From: an uncultured Granulosicoccaceae bacterium
Lineage (GTDB): Bacteria > Pseudomonadota > Gammaproteobacteria > Granulosicoccales > Granulosicoccaceae
Direction of reading: 5' to 3'
Length of the DNA stretch: 64,000 bases
Assembly (NCBI GenBank): GCA_937922675.1
Contig: CALAJN010000006.1
Coordinates: forward strand, 1-64,000
Position 1 is the first letter of the stretch. Each line of letters starts with the position of its first letter. The position numbers and the translations under genes were made by a program. Positions 26,725 through 35,718 of this stretch are shown in pieces. The notes under the pieces were generated by a model. It was not told the origin of the DNA. It saw only the letters and a list, made by a program, of their open reading frames with translations, and ran no database searches.

Positions 26725-27884
26725 TGGTGATCTCGTGTGTGCAGTTCATCAAAGGCCTGCTTGAAGGCCTCCTGCAATGTAGCTCGATCTGTGTCGACGC
26801 CGACGCTTTTGCGGTAGAGGTACAAGCAGGCGGCGCGCCCGAGTGCATAGGTGCTGGCAAAACTGATCCCTGCTGCGGCAGCAGCTCCCGCGGTTTGGCC
26901 GTAGCCCGGAATGAGCTTGGCCGCCTGACGACCGATGAATGACATGCCATAGCGATACAGGAAACTGGTGCCCAGTACAGCCAGAAAGTCACGTGCCGCC
27001 TGACGATCCCATGTGTGCTCGTAGCGTGCGGCCAAGGTATGCAGCAGCTTGCCCTGAATCCCGGGTACGCCAACCAGGCCAACTCCAGGGAACACATCGA
27101 CGGCTGCGGCAGCAGAGGCATAGCCAAGCACTTCGCGCCGATTGAGTAAAAACGCGGCATGCTCGCTGTCATGCGCGTCGCGCGTCGCCAGTGCGACTTC
27201 AAGCTCTGGCACCAGCGCAATTATCCCGGCGCTCAGTGCTGTCAGACCGGTATCGTCATCGGGGTCGTCCTGTGGCAGGAAGTCGATGCGGATTTGCGGA
27301 ATATCGCGCCCCAGCGCTGTCCGCACCTGCGTGGCATTGAAGTCGATGGCACGCTGCCGGTGTGCCGGGTCAGAGATCATGTGCAGGGCAGAATGCAGAT
27401 GCAGCGCGGGTAGTGCCCCGGGTTGACGTGCAAGTCTTGCAAGGGCCTGGCACAGGACAGCCTGTGAGGTGTCGTCCACGCGTGTTAACACCAGCAAGGC
27501 ATGGCTCGTGTGCTGGCAGGCAGCCAGATCCTCCTGCGGGTCGTAGCCGGACTCACCCAGACCGCGTGTATCGAGAAAGCGCATAACCGGCGCCTGTCTC
27601 GGGTGATTGTAGAAATGTGAGGTGCGAGTGCAGGGCTCGAAGCCGTTGCCAATCTCGGCGCGAGAATCGCCCGTGAGGCGTTGGATGACCGAACTTTTGC
27701 CGGCGCCCGTTTTGCCCAGCAGCCACAGTACGGGCACGTCTGTGCGGTGCTGTGCAAGCGCCGCTTCAAGTCTGGGGTGTGCGCGCGGGTTGACCAGGTC
27801 GTCCGTCCAGCGCCGCCAACGCGCGCGCGGCTTGCGGTCGTCGCCTGTGTTCATGGTCTGAGTCGGTTCATTGTCGCTGCTCAA
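26721..27884 (-). CDS. GTPase with C-terminal membrane domain (DUF697-like)
   Basis: This 387-residue protein has a GTPase domain near the N-terminus (P-loop LGKTGAGKSS at 56-65, switch II DTRGLGE). It ends in a hydrophobic C-terminal domain (LGYASAAAAVDVFPGVGLVG and onward, IPGYGQTAGAAAAAGISFA) resembling DUF697. It overlaps and precedes the other membrane GTPase gene, making a two-gene operon. Two related GTPases made from one message may form a heteromer; this is inference. The family's cellular role is unknown. Confidence 0.82.
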   Translation of the reverse strand: MSSDNEPTQTMNTGDDRKPRARWRRWTDDLVNPRAHPRLEAALAQHRTDVPVLWLLGKTGAGKSSVIQRLTGDSRAEIGNGFEPCTRTSHFYNHPRQAPVMRFLDTRGLGESGYDPQEDLAACQHTSHALLVLTRVDDTSQAVLCQALARLARQPGALPALHLHSALHMISDPAHRQRAIDFNATQVRTALGRDIPQIRIDFLPQDDPDDDTGLTALSAGIIALVPELEVALATRDAHDSEHAAFLLNRREVLGYASAAAAVDVFPGVGLVGVPGIQGKLLHTLAARYEHTWDRQAARDFLAVLGTSFLYRYGMSFIGRQAAKLIPGYGQTAGAAAAAGISFASTYALGRAACLYLYRKSVGVDTDRATLQEAFKQAFDELHTRDHQ

Positions 27885-27964
27885 CGTATACTGCGGCGGC
27901 GTTGTACACGGTGTGGCGCGACGTCGGGTTTCTGGCTCTTCAATTTAACAACTGAACTCGGTAG

Positions 27965-29941
27965 ATGGCAGAAGACTCTACAACAGCCACTGACGACGTC
28001 TCCCTTGAAAACAGGGGAGGGATCTTTGCGCCCTTGCTCGCCTGGTTCGAGCGCCGCGTCAAGCCATTCCCCGAAGAGCCACCGACACGCCCGCCGGACA
28101 AGCTGCTGCCCTTCTTGTGGCACTACGCTCGCACAGTGTGGCCTTGGCTGATGTTGATGTCTGCACTGACTGTTGTCGTGTCTGTGCTTGAGGTCATGCT
28201 GTTCGCTTTCCTTGGCAATCTGATCGATTGGCTGGGCACACGAGAGCCTGCTGAGGTATTCAGTGAGGATGCCTCGATGTTGGTCTGGATGGGCGTGGTA
28301 ATTCTCATCGCCTTGCCGCTAGCAGTGTTTTTGCAGTCAACAGTGCTGCACCAGACTGTCCTTGGCAATTTTGTCATGACGATTCGATGGAAAGCGCATC
28401 GATGGATGCTGGGCCAGAGTTACGGCTTCTATCAGGACGAGTTTGCCGGCCGTGTAGCCACGCGCGTGATGCAGAGCTCGCTTGCCGCGCGTGACGTCAT
28501 CATGAAGGTGCTGGATGTCCTTGTGTACGTCGGCGTCTACTTCGTTGGCTCTCTGGTGCTGGTGGCAAGCTTCAGCGTCTGGATGGCCTTGCCCTTCATC
28601 GTGTGGTTGATTGCCTACACCGTGATGTTGCGCTATTTCATGCCGCAGCTGAAGGCCTTGTCGCGCAAACAGGCGAACGCGCGATCGGTCATGACAGGTC
28701 GTGTGGTCGATAGTTACACCAACATCATGACCGTCAAGTTGTTTGCGCACGCCGGGCATGAGGCAGGGTATGCACGCGACAGCATGGATGGGTTTCTGCG
28801 CACGGTTTATCCACAGATGCGTCTGGTGACATTGTTGCAATCCAGCCTGAGTTTCATCAACGGCATGCTGCTGTTCACGGTTGCGGCAGCCGGGCTGTGG
28901 CTATGGTCTCGCGGCATGGTCACCGTTGGTGCCATTGCGGTGGGTGTTGGCTTGGTGCTTCGTCTACAAGGTATTGCTCACTGGATCATGTGGGAGTTGT
29001 CCGGGCTGTTCGAGAGTGTTGGTGTGGTCTACGACGGTATGGCGATGTTGTCCAGAGCCCGAGCCGTACAGGATGTTGAGCAGGCCGCCGAGCTTGCCGT
29101 GCCAAGTGGCGCTATCCGATTTGATTCAGTCTCGTTTGACTACGGGCGCTTGCCACGCGGTATTGCTACCGCCAACTCGGAGGATGAGAGGGGCACGTCT
29201 GATGAGCGCCCGGCTGTGATCAGTGAGTTATCGCTGACTATTCGCGGTGGAGAAAAGATCGGTCTTGTCGGGCGCTCTGGTGCGGGCAAGACCACACTCA
29301 CCAACCTGATTCTGCGGCTGTATGACGTTGAGTCGGGGCAGATTACGGTCGATGAGCAGAATGTTGCCGAAGTCTCTCAGGAATCACTTCGACGACATGT
29401 TGGCGTGGTCACCCAGGACTCCTCATTGTTGCACCGATCTGTGTTCGAGAATATTGCCTACGGCCGGCGTGGTGCGTCAGAAGAAGATGTTATCGCGGCG
29501 GCAAGGCGCGCCAGCGCCTGGGACTTTATCCAGAGTCTTGAGGATGCTGACGGCAGAAAAGGGCTTGAGGCTCATGTCGGTGAGCGTGGTGTGAAGCTCT
29601 CCGGTGGGCAACGCCAGCGCATCTCGATTGCGCGAATGTTCCTGAAAGATGCGCCGATTCTGGTGCTCGATGAGGCCACCAGTGCTCTGGATTCTGAAGT
29701 GGAGGCTGTGATTCAGGAAAATCTTGATGCACTCATGCACGGCAAGACCGTCATCGCCATCGCGCACCGGCTATCGACCATAGCTGCGATGGATCGGCTG
29801 ATCGTCATGGATGCCGGGGCGATTGTGGAGGAGGGCACACACGCCGAACTCAGTGCGGGCAATGGGCTGTATGCTGAGTTGTGGGCCCGCCAGTCAGGTG
29901 GGTTTCTGGAATCTGCAAAACCTGGACTTGCAGCGGGTTGA
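27965..29941 (+). CDS. ABC exporter, fused permease-ATPase (MsbA-like)
   Basis: This 658-residue protein has a six-helix transmembrane domain (about 50-350) and then a nucleotide-binding domain. The domain has Walker A GRSGAGKTT, signature LSGGQRQRISIARM, Walker B ILVLDEAT and the H-loop IAHRLSTI. The order TMD-NBD is that of lipid or drug exporters. An insertion of about 20 acidic residues (ATANSEDERGTSDERPA) interrupts the start of the ATPase domain. The substrate is unknown. It is divergent from the GTPase operon across 80 bases. Confidence 0.9.
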   Translation: MAEDSTTATDDVSLENRGGIFAPLLAWFERRVKPFPEEPPTRPPDKLLPFLWHYARTVWPWLMLMSALTVVVSVLEVMLFAFLGNLIDWLGTREPAEVFSEDASMLVWMGVVILIALPLAVFLQSTVLHQTVLGNFVMTIRWKAHRWMLGQSYGFYQDEFAGRVATRVMQSSLAARDVIMKVLDVLVYVGVYFVGSLVLVASFSVWMALPFIVWLIAYTVMLRYFMPQLKALSRKQANARSVMTGRVVDSYTNIMTVKLFAHAGHEAGYARDSMDGFLRTVYPQMRLVTLLQSSLSFINGMLLFTVAAAGLWLWSRGMVTVGAIAVGVGLVLRLQGIAHWIMWELSGLFESVGVVYDGMAMLSRARAVQDVEQAAELAVPSGAIRFDSVSFDYGRLPRGIATANSEDERGTSDERPAVISELSLTIRGGEKIGLVGRSGAGKTTLTNLILRLYDVESGQITVDEQNVAEVSQESLRRHVGVVTQDSSLLHRSVFENIAYGRRGASEEDVIAAARRASAWDFIQSLEDADGRKGLEAHVGERGVKLSGGQRQRISIARMFLKDAPILVLDEATSALDSEVEAVIQENLDALMHGKTVIAIAHRLSTIAAMDRLIVMDAGAIVEEGTHAELSAGNGLYAELWARQSGGFLESAKPGLAAG

Positions 29942-29977
29942 CTCTGCTGTGCCCGACATCTCAGAATTGTGAAGTTG

Positions 29978-30006
29978 TTGATACAAGAGAGTTGCCTGTG
30001 TAGTGT
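29978..30006 (+). promoter_or_regulatory. Candidate sigma-70 promoter for the first sugar-uptake operon
   Basis: TTGATA (29978-29983) and TAGTGT (30001-30006) are spaced by 17 bases, 37 bases before the binding-protein ATG. The -10 box matches consensus at 4 of 6. A small inverted repeat (TTGT/ACAA) overlaps the -35 and could be an operator half. Confidence 0.45.
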
Positions 30007-30042
30007 CCTGGCAAGCAAATACCAATTGGAGAGCAGACAGTC

Positions 30043-31302
30043 ATGAAATTCAATCAAACCTTGGTCGCTTCGGCGATAGCGCTATCAGCGGGAGGTGCCT
30101 TTGCCCTTGCCAGCAGCAACGCGATCGCCGATTGCGCCATATCCGTGGACACCGCCGAGATCAGTGTTCTGGGCAACGAGTTTCCTGCCATACAGGCGAT
30201 CGTCGGGGCCGCAGAAGGCTGTTCAACCGATGGTGTGACCTTTGCCAGCAACCTGACCAAGGAGCATCGGGAGATCCAGGTTGCCGCGCTGACGGCAGAC
30301 CCGTCTGAGTACACTGTCGCTGTTGTTGCCAACAGCACCTTGGTGACATTGATGAACGACGGTCTGGTGCGCCCACTGAATGCACTTATTGATGAGCATG
30401 CACCGGACCTGCCTGACAATCTCAAGATCACCGTCGGTGATGACGTCATGGCTATCGCCTTCATGGCCAATGCTCAACACCTGATGTACCGCCAGGACAT
30501 CCTCGAGCAGGCAGGCGTTGAGGTGCCAACCTCCTATGAAGAGGTGCTGGCGGCTGCTGCAGCCATCAAGGAGGCTGGCCTGATCGAGTATCCCTTGACC
30601 GGTACCTACAAGAGTGGTTGGAACCTGGCTGAAGAGTTTGTAAACATGCTCATGGGCTTTGGTGGTGACATGTTCATGGACGGTAGTGCCGAGCCAAACC
30701 TCGACTCTGATGAAGCCAAGGCAGCGCTTGCGATGATGAAGTCGCTCACCGAATTCATGAACCCGGACTTCCTGACCTTTGATTCCACCATCGCGGCAGC
30801 CGAGTTTGAGCAAGGTAAAGCGGCAATGATGAACATGTGGGGTTCGCGTGCGGGTAGCGTCCTTGACGACGAAGGTGCGGCTGAAGGTGTGGTCGAGAAT
30901 ATCGGCTTTGCATCTGCACCGACCGTCGGCGGCGGTGATGTGCCTGCGTCCACGCTCTGGTGGGACGGGTTCACTATCGCGACCAACACCTCTGACGAAA
31001 ATGCAGTGGCAAGCTTTCAGGCCATGGTCAGCAGCGTCAGTGACGAGGTGGCCAACGCCAATGCAGATGCCGCTGTGTGGTTGATGGCGGGTTACGAGCC
31101 GACGCAGGCTGCTGAAGGTGTATTGGCAACCGCCAGCGCCGGAGCACAGCCCTATCCAATGCTGCCCTACATCGGTCTGATGCACACGGCTCTGGGTAAT
31201 GAGCTGGTGGAGTTCCTGCAGGGATCCGAGTCAGCAGAACAGGCGCTGGCGGACACAGAGGCTGCCTACCGTGCTGCCGCTGAAGAAGCGGGGTTCCTGT
31301 AA
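30043..31302 (+). CDS. ABC sugar-binding periplasmic protein
   Basis: This 419-residue protein has a signal peptide (cleaved near SSNAIADCA) and the two-lobe fold of family-1 sugar-binding proteins. Visible landmarks are the N-lobe EFPAIQAIVGAAEG, the hinge motif LMYRQDILEQAGVEVPTSYEEVL, and the C-lobe FEQGKAAMMNMWGSRAG. Nearby genes are permeases of the MalF/MalG type. Two Cys residues lie near the mature N-terminus and can form a disulphide. The ligand is unknown; an oligosaccharide or glycoside fits the neighbourhood. A ttggaga ribosome site precedes the ATG. Confidence 0.9.
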   Translation: MKFNQTLVASAIALSAGGAFALASSNAIADCAISVDTAEISVLGNEFPAIQAIVGAAEGCSTDGVTFASNLTKEHREIQVAALTADPSEYTVAVVANSTLVTLMNDGLVRPLNALIDEHAPDLPDNLKITVGDDVMAIAFMANAQHLMYRQDILEQAGVEVPTSYEEVLAAAAAIKEAGLIEYPLTGTYKSGWNLAEEFVNMLMGFGGDMFMDGSAEPNLDSDEAKAALAMMKSLTEFMNPDFLTFDSTIAAAEFEQGKAAMMNMWGSRAGSVLDDEGAAEGVVENIGFASAPTVGGGDVPASTLWWDGFTIATNTSDENAVASFQAMVSSVSDEVANANADAAVWLMAGYEPTQAAEGVLATASAGAQPYPMLPYIGLMHTALGNELVEFLQGSESAEQALADTEAAYRAAAEEAGFL

Positions 31303-31316
31303 CCGGTTGGGCCTCT

Positions 31317-31351
31317 GAGGCAGCGCGCGAGTTCGCGCTTCGCGCTGTCTC
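31317..31351 (+). terminator. Intercistronic hairpin between binding-protein and permease genes
   Basis: The arms gaggcagcgcg (31317-31327) and cgcgctgtctc (31341-31351) form an 11-bp stem with one G-U pair and a 13-base loop. No T-tract follows, so it is more likely a transcript-stabilising or partial-stop hairpin than a full terminator. It lies between the binding-protein stop and the first permease start. Confidence 0.6.
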
Positions 31352-31372
31352 GGTCTCCATTGGAAGCACCTC

Positions 31373-32395
31373 ATGCCGCACCGCACCTTCTGGTTGTTTA
31401 TCGCACCGTCCGGCATTGCGATGTTGTTGTTTATTGCGCTACCAATCGTATCGGTGATAGTGCAGTCGCTGCACATCGAAAACGAGAAGGTGCTCATCGT
31501 CAGCGAGAGCTGTGGTCCTTTCGGGTGCAAGGAGACCACCCGTGTTGATGAGGAGGCCTCGGCGGCGCTGAACGCCGAGCGACCACTCGGTCGCTTCAAT
31601 GGCATCGGCACCTACACCAATCGCAACCACCTGGCCTTCGAGGAGGTTTCCGCGGCCTGGAGTGGGCGCAGTAGTTTTGCTGATTTTGTCGATGGCGTGA
31701 TGAACCTGCCGTTCTACAAGGCGCTGGTATTCACGCTGACCTACACCTTTGTCTCCACGCCGTTTGTGCTTGCCCTCGGGTTTACTCTGGCACTGGCTGT
31801 CAACTCCTTGCACCGTTGGTTGAAGGGAGTCGTGATCTTTGCGACCTTGCTGCCGTTCATCATCACGCCATTGATTGGTTCTCTGGTGCTGTTCTGGATG
31901 ATTGATGCAGATGGCATCATCGGCAAGACGCTGCAGTTCATCTTTGATAACCCCGAGTTGTCACTGAAGGCATCGCCTGCGCTCACCTGGATTACCATCA
32001 TTACCTATGGCATCTGGCACTCAACGCCATTTGCCTTCATTGTGTTCTACGCCGGTCTTCAGACCGTGCCGGGCGAGACCCTGGAATCAGCGATGATCGA
32101 TGGAGCCTCGCGTTGGGAGCGCACACGCTACGTCGTGATTCCCTATCTCGCACCACTGGTCGTCTTTGTGTGCCTGATCCACCTGATGGATGCGTTTCGG
32201 GTGTTTGAGCCGATAGTGGGCTTCAATGCCTCGGCCAACGCCACATCCTTGTCATGGATCATCTACAACGATCTGTCGCAGGAGGTTCAGTTGTTTGGCT
32301 CTGCAGGCGCCACATCGGTGCTGACCATTATTGGGGTGATGATTCTGCTCGCCCCTGTGGTCTGGCTCACCTGGCGCGACTACCGAAGTGCATGA
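31373..32395 (+). CDS. ABC sugar permease, MalF-like
   Basis: This 340-residue protein has about six membrane helices and the cytoplasmic EAA-type loop ESAMIDGASRWERTRYVVIP that docks the ATPase. An extra periplasmic segment of about 75 residues between helices 1 and 2 carries CGPFGC, which could form a disulphide. It is cotranscribed with the next permease and follows the binding-protein gene by 70 bases, of which a hairpin takes half. Confidence 0.92.
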   Translation: MPHRTFWLFIAPSGIAMLLFIALPIVSVIVQSLHIENEKVLIVSESCGPFGCKETTRVDEEASAALNAERPLGRFNGIGTYTNRNHLAFEEVSAAWSGRSSFADFVDGVMNLPFYKALVFTLTYTFVSTPFVLALGFTLALAVNSLHRWLKGVVIFATLLPFIITPLIGSLVLFWMIDADGIIGKTLQFIFDNPELSLKASPALTWITIITYGIWHSTPFAFIVFYAGLQTVPGETLESAMIDGASRWERTRYVVIPYLAPLVVFVCLIHLMDAFRVFEPIVGFNASANATSLSWIIYNDLSQEVQLFGSAGATSVLTIIGVMILLAPVVWLTWRDYRSA

Positions 32396-32410
32396 CAAGG
32401 TTGGCTACGC

Positions 32411-33298
32411 ATGAGTCATGAGTCGGCAACACAGCATCGCTCCACGCCACTGCTGATCGCCACCAGCGCGTTTATCTTCATCTGGCTGATCGTTGCAGCC
32501 TTTCCCTTTTTCTGGACGATGTGGGGCTCGTTCAAGATTCAGGCGGATTTTTTCTCCAAGTCCGACTGGAGCAATGCGGTCACCGGCGTTAACACCACTG
32601 CGCGTTATGGCCATGCGTTTACTGGCGTAGCCTATGAAGGCGCCTGGGTGCAGCAGGACTTCTGGCGTGCCGCTGTCAATTCACTCATAGTCACCGTGTC
32701 GGTGGTTGTAATTTCGCTGACCTTCGGCACTCTCGGCGGCTATGCCTTGGCGCGCTCAACCGCCAGGTATGCCTTTGCCTTGTTGATCGTTGCGCTGATC
32801 TTTCGTGCCATGCCGCACATCACGCTGGTGTCCGGTTATCTGCTGCCGTTCTTCAAATTGAATATCTGGGGTTATCTACCCACCGCCATCATCGTGCTGG
32901 TGGCGATCAATCAGCCGTTTACCTTGTGGATGCTGCGTTCGTTTTTCATGAACGTGCCGCGCGAACTTGATGAGAGTGCGCTGGTGGACGGATGCACGCG
33001 AGGGCAGGCATTCTGTTACGTGATCATGCCCGTGATGTGGCCAGGTGTGATTACCACCGGGCTGTTCAGTTTTTTGCTCGCGTATAACGATTTTGCCGTG
33101 ACCGCCACCATCCTCAATCAGCACAACCAGACCATGGTGCCGAAGATCGCAAGTTTTCTGGGCACCACCCAGACCGAGGGCAACGTCATGTTTGCGGTTG
33201 CGTCGGTAGTCAGTGCGACCGCACCGCTGTTTGTGCTGGTGTTGGTGTTTCAGCGAAATATCGTCAGTGGGCTGACAGCAGGCGCAGTGAAAGGTTGA
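32411..33298 (+). CDS. ABC sugar permease, MalG-like
   Basis: This 295-residue protein has six membrane helices. The EAA loop is DESALVDGCTRGQAFCYVIMP, and the ending GLTAGAVKG is normal for MalG relatives. Its start is 15 bases after the MalF-like stop. Together they make one import channel; no ATPase gene follows in this operon. The only sugar ATPase of the window (36627-37715) probably serves it too. Confidence 0.92.
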   Translation: MSHESATQHRSTPLLIATSAFIFIWLIVAAFPFFWTMWGSFKIQADFFSKSDWSNAVTGVNTTARYGHAFTGVAYEGAWVQQDFWRAAVNSLIVTVSVVVISLTFGTLGGYALARSTARYAFALLIVALIFRAMPHITLVSGYLLPFFKLNIWGYLPTAIIVLVAINQPFTLWMLRSFFMNVPRELDESALVDGCTRGQAFCYVIMPVMWPGVITTGLFSFLLAYNDFAVTATILNQHNQTMVPKIASFLGTTQTEGNVMFAVASVVSATAPLFVLVLVFQRNIVSGLTAGAVKG

Positions 33299-33359
33299 GA
33301 CGTTGAGTGTTGAGTGCGTGCCTCGGCGGTCCGAAAAATGGTCCAACGTGCAGTGGCAC

Positions 33360-33388
33360 TTGACGAGTATTTGTTCATGCCGTAAATT
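33360..33388 (+). promoter_or_regulatory. Sigma-70-type promoter for the second sugar-uptake operon
   Basis: TTGACG (33360-33365), a 17-base spacer and TAAATT (33383-33388) make a good sigma-70 match, about 120 bases before the ATG of the second binding-protein gene. The long leader leaves room for an operator. Confidence 0.65.
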
Positions 33389-33508
33389 AATCGGGTGTGT
33401 CGAGTATGACCTAGTCTTGTGACCAAGTTTCCGAGTACGGTGGCAGTGTAGAAGCCGCTCGGACATACGTCCTGCAGCTCCGCACACATAACCCTTGGAG
33501 ATCGAGAC

Positions 33509-34747
33509 ATGAATCTAAAAACAACCTTTTCAGTCGCCGCTGTTGTGGCGGCTTCGTGTGCCGCTGGCGGCGCTCAGGCAACTGAGCTTGAAGTGACACA
33601 CTGGTGGACGTCAGGTGGTGAGGCTGCGGCAGCAGCTGAGCTCGCCAAGGCTTTCAACGCCACAGGTAACACCTGGGTCGACGGCGCTATTGCAGGCTCC
33701 GGCGGTGTCGCTCGTCCGATTATTGTCAGCCGCATCATCGGTGGCGACCCCATGGGCGCTACTCAGTTGAATCACGGGCGTCAGGCCGAAGAGCTTATCG
33801 AGGCAGGCCTGTTGCAGGATCTGACAGAAGTAGCAGAAGCCGAAGGTTGGGCAGATTTTGTCAATCCGACTAGCCTGCTTGATTCTTGTACGCTGGACGG
33901 CAAGATCTACTGCGTGCCGGTCAATATTCACTCCTGGGAGTGGATGTGGCTCAGTCACCAGGCTTTTGAAGATGCAGGCGTTGATGTGCCCGCAGACTGG
34001 AATGAATTTGTTGCGGCCGCACCCGCCTTGCAAGAAGCTGGCAAAGTGCCGCTCGCCATGGGTGGGCAGGGTTGGCAGCAAAACGGCGCTTTTGGCGTCT
34101 TGACTTACGCCATCGGTGGCGTCGACTTGTGGAGCCAGATCAACGCTGACAAGGATGCAGAGGCAGCTGCGGGGCCCGAGATGGGCAAAATATTCGAAGC
34201 CGCTGCAGCAGCGCGCGAACTTGCCAAGGATTCAAATGTACAAGACTGGAACCAGGCCACCAATCTGGTAATCACCGGGCAAGCCGGTGCGCAGATTATG
34301 GGTGACTGGGCGCAAGGTGAATTTCAGGTAGCAGGTCAGGTAGCGGGAGAGGACTACACCTGCTTGCCGGGCTTGGGTCTCAATGAGATCATTTCAACCG
34401 GAGGCGATGCCTTCTACTTCCCCAAGCTGGATGATCCGGCGAAGACTGAGGCACAGCTCAAACTTGCATCAACGATGATCTCGAAGCAGGTTCAGGTCGC
34501 TTTCAACTTGAAAAAGGGTTCGCTTCCTGTTCGTGGTGATATCGATCTTTCCGCTGCCAATGACTGCATGAAAAAGGGTCTGGAGATCCTTGCCGCTGGC
34601 GGCATCGTGCCGACAGGCGACAACGTACTGACCGCTGACACTACCGGCCAAATGGAAGATCTGCAGACCGAGTTCTGGTCGGATCTTTCGATGACTGCGG
34701 AAGAAGCGCAAGCTCGCTACGCGGACATTATCTCGGACGCTGACTGA
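33509..34747 (+). CDS. ABC sugar-binding periplasmic protein, GtsA/glucose-mannose type
   Basis: This 412-residue protein has a signal peptide (cleaved near GGAQATELEV). The mature beginning LEVTHWWTSGGEAAA is typical of the glucose/mannose-binding GtsA group. The middle VPVNIHSWEWMWLSHQAFEDAG and DGAIAGSGGVARPIIVSRI fit the same family. The permeases behind it are of the matching kind. A cttggagatcg ribosome site precedes the ATG. Ligand specificity is not determinable here; glucose or mannose is only the best family guess. Confidence 0.9.
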   Translation: MNLKTTFSVAAVVAASCAAGGAQATELEVTHWWTSGGEAAAAAELAKAFNATGNTWVDGAIAGSGGVARPIIVSRIIGGDPMGATQLNHGRQAEELIEAGLLQDLTEVAEAEGWADFVNPTSLLDSCTLDGKIYCVPVNIHSWEWMWLSHQAFEDAGVDVPADWNEFVAAAPALQEAGKVPLAMGGQGWQQNGAFGVLTYAIGGVDLWSQINADKDAEAAAGPEMGKIFEAAAAARELAKDSNVQDWNQATNLVITGQAGAQIMGDWAQGEFQVAGQVAGEDYTCLPGLGLNEIISTGGDAFYFPKLDDPAKTEAQLKLASTMISKQVQVAFNLKKGSLPVRGDIDLSAANDCMKKGLEILAAGGIVPTGDNVLTADTTGQMEDLQTEFWSDLSMTAEEAQARYADIISDAD

Positions 34748-34758
34748 CTTTCCGTGCA

Positions 34759-34789
34759 GACCTGCCACTTGCTGGCTGAGTGGCAGGTC
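34759..34789 (+). terminator. Intercistronic hairpin between binding-protein and permease genes
   Basis: A perfect 11-bp stem (gacctgccact / agtggcaggtc, 34759-34769 with 34779-34789) has a 9-base loop. It starts 12 bases after the binding-protein stop and ends 11 bases before the chosen permease start. No T-tract is present, as for the similar hairpin of the first sugar operon. Confidence 0.7.
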
Positions 34790-34800
34790 CTGGCGGACTT

Positions 34801-35718
34801 ATGAATCATCAAATTACTCATAAAGGCGCTCAGGGCCGACGGCCCTTTCGCCCGCTACGCAATCTGAATGCGAAGATCGCTGCTATCCCGATGATCCTGA
34901 CCGCCATGGTCGTGTTCGTCGGTGGCACGATCTGGACGGTGGTGTACTCCTTTACCAACTCTCGTTTGCTTCCGAGAGAACAATTTGTTGGCCTAAAGCA
35001 GTACGAGCGCTTGTGGGGCACCAGCCGCTGGCAGGTGTCCATCGAGAATTTGCTTATATTCGGTGTGTGTTCCCTTGTGCTGTCTCTTGTGATCGGCTTT
35101 GTTCTTGCGGCACTCCTTGATCAGAAGATTCGCTTTGAAGATACTTTCCGCACCATATTTCTCTATCCGTTTGCCATGTCCTTCATTGTCACGGGCTTGG
35201 TCTGGCAATGGATTCTCAACCCACGGCTCGGGGTGCAGAATGTAGTGCGCGATCTTGGATGGGATAGCTTTGTCTTCGATCCACTGAACAACGCTGACAT
35301 TGCGATCTACGGCATCCTGATCGCTGCCATCTGGCAAGGCACAGGCTTCATCATGTGTCTGATGCTCGCAGGTCTGCGCGGCATCGACGAGGACATCTGG
35401 AAGGCCGCGCGTGTCGACGGTATTCCTGCATGGAAAACCTACATCTTCATTGTGATCCCCATGATGCGCCCGGTGTTTATCACAACGCTGGTCATTATTG
35501 CGGCAGGTATCGTCAAGGTGTATGACCTGGTCGTCGCGCAAACCAGCGGTGGCCCCGGTATAGCTTCCGAGGTGCCCGCCAAGTACGTTTACGAAAAAAT
35601 GTTTCAGTCGCAGAATCTGGCACAGGGGTTTGCCGCATCGACCATGATGTTACTGGCGGTTCTTATTGTGCTCATTCCATGGGCCTATCTTGAGTTTGGA
35701 GGCAGGCGTCGTGACTGA
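34801..35718 (+). CDS. ABC sugar permease, GtsB-like
   Basis: This 305-residue protein has six membrane helices, the first after a basic cytoplasmic tail. The EAA loop is DEDIWKAARVDGIPAWKTYIFIVIP. The start ATG 34801 lies right behind the hairpin; an in-frame GTG at 34780 would lie inside the hairpin and is less likely. The stop overlaps the start of the next permease gene. Confidence 0.9.
   Translation: MNHQITHKGAQGRRPFRPLRNLNAKIAAIPMILTAMVVFVGGTIWTVVYSFTNSRLLPREQFVGLKQYERLWGTSRWQVSIENLLIFGVCSLVLSLVIGFVLAALLDQKIRFEDTFRTIFLYPFAMSFIVTGLVWQWILNPRLGVQNVVRDLGWDSFVFDPLNNADIAIYGILIAAIWQGTGFIMCLMLAGLRGIDEDIWKAARVDGIPAWKTYIFIVIPMMRPVFITTLVIIAAGIVKVYDLVVAQTSGGPGIASEVPAKYVYEKMFQSQNLAQGFAASTMMLLAVLIVLIPWAYLEFGGRRRD

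Noticed and set aside
30223-31185. A 320-codon open frame opposite the first binding-protein gene
   Set aside because: The plus-strand frame matches a known family fully; the antisense one has no family features and no ribosome site.
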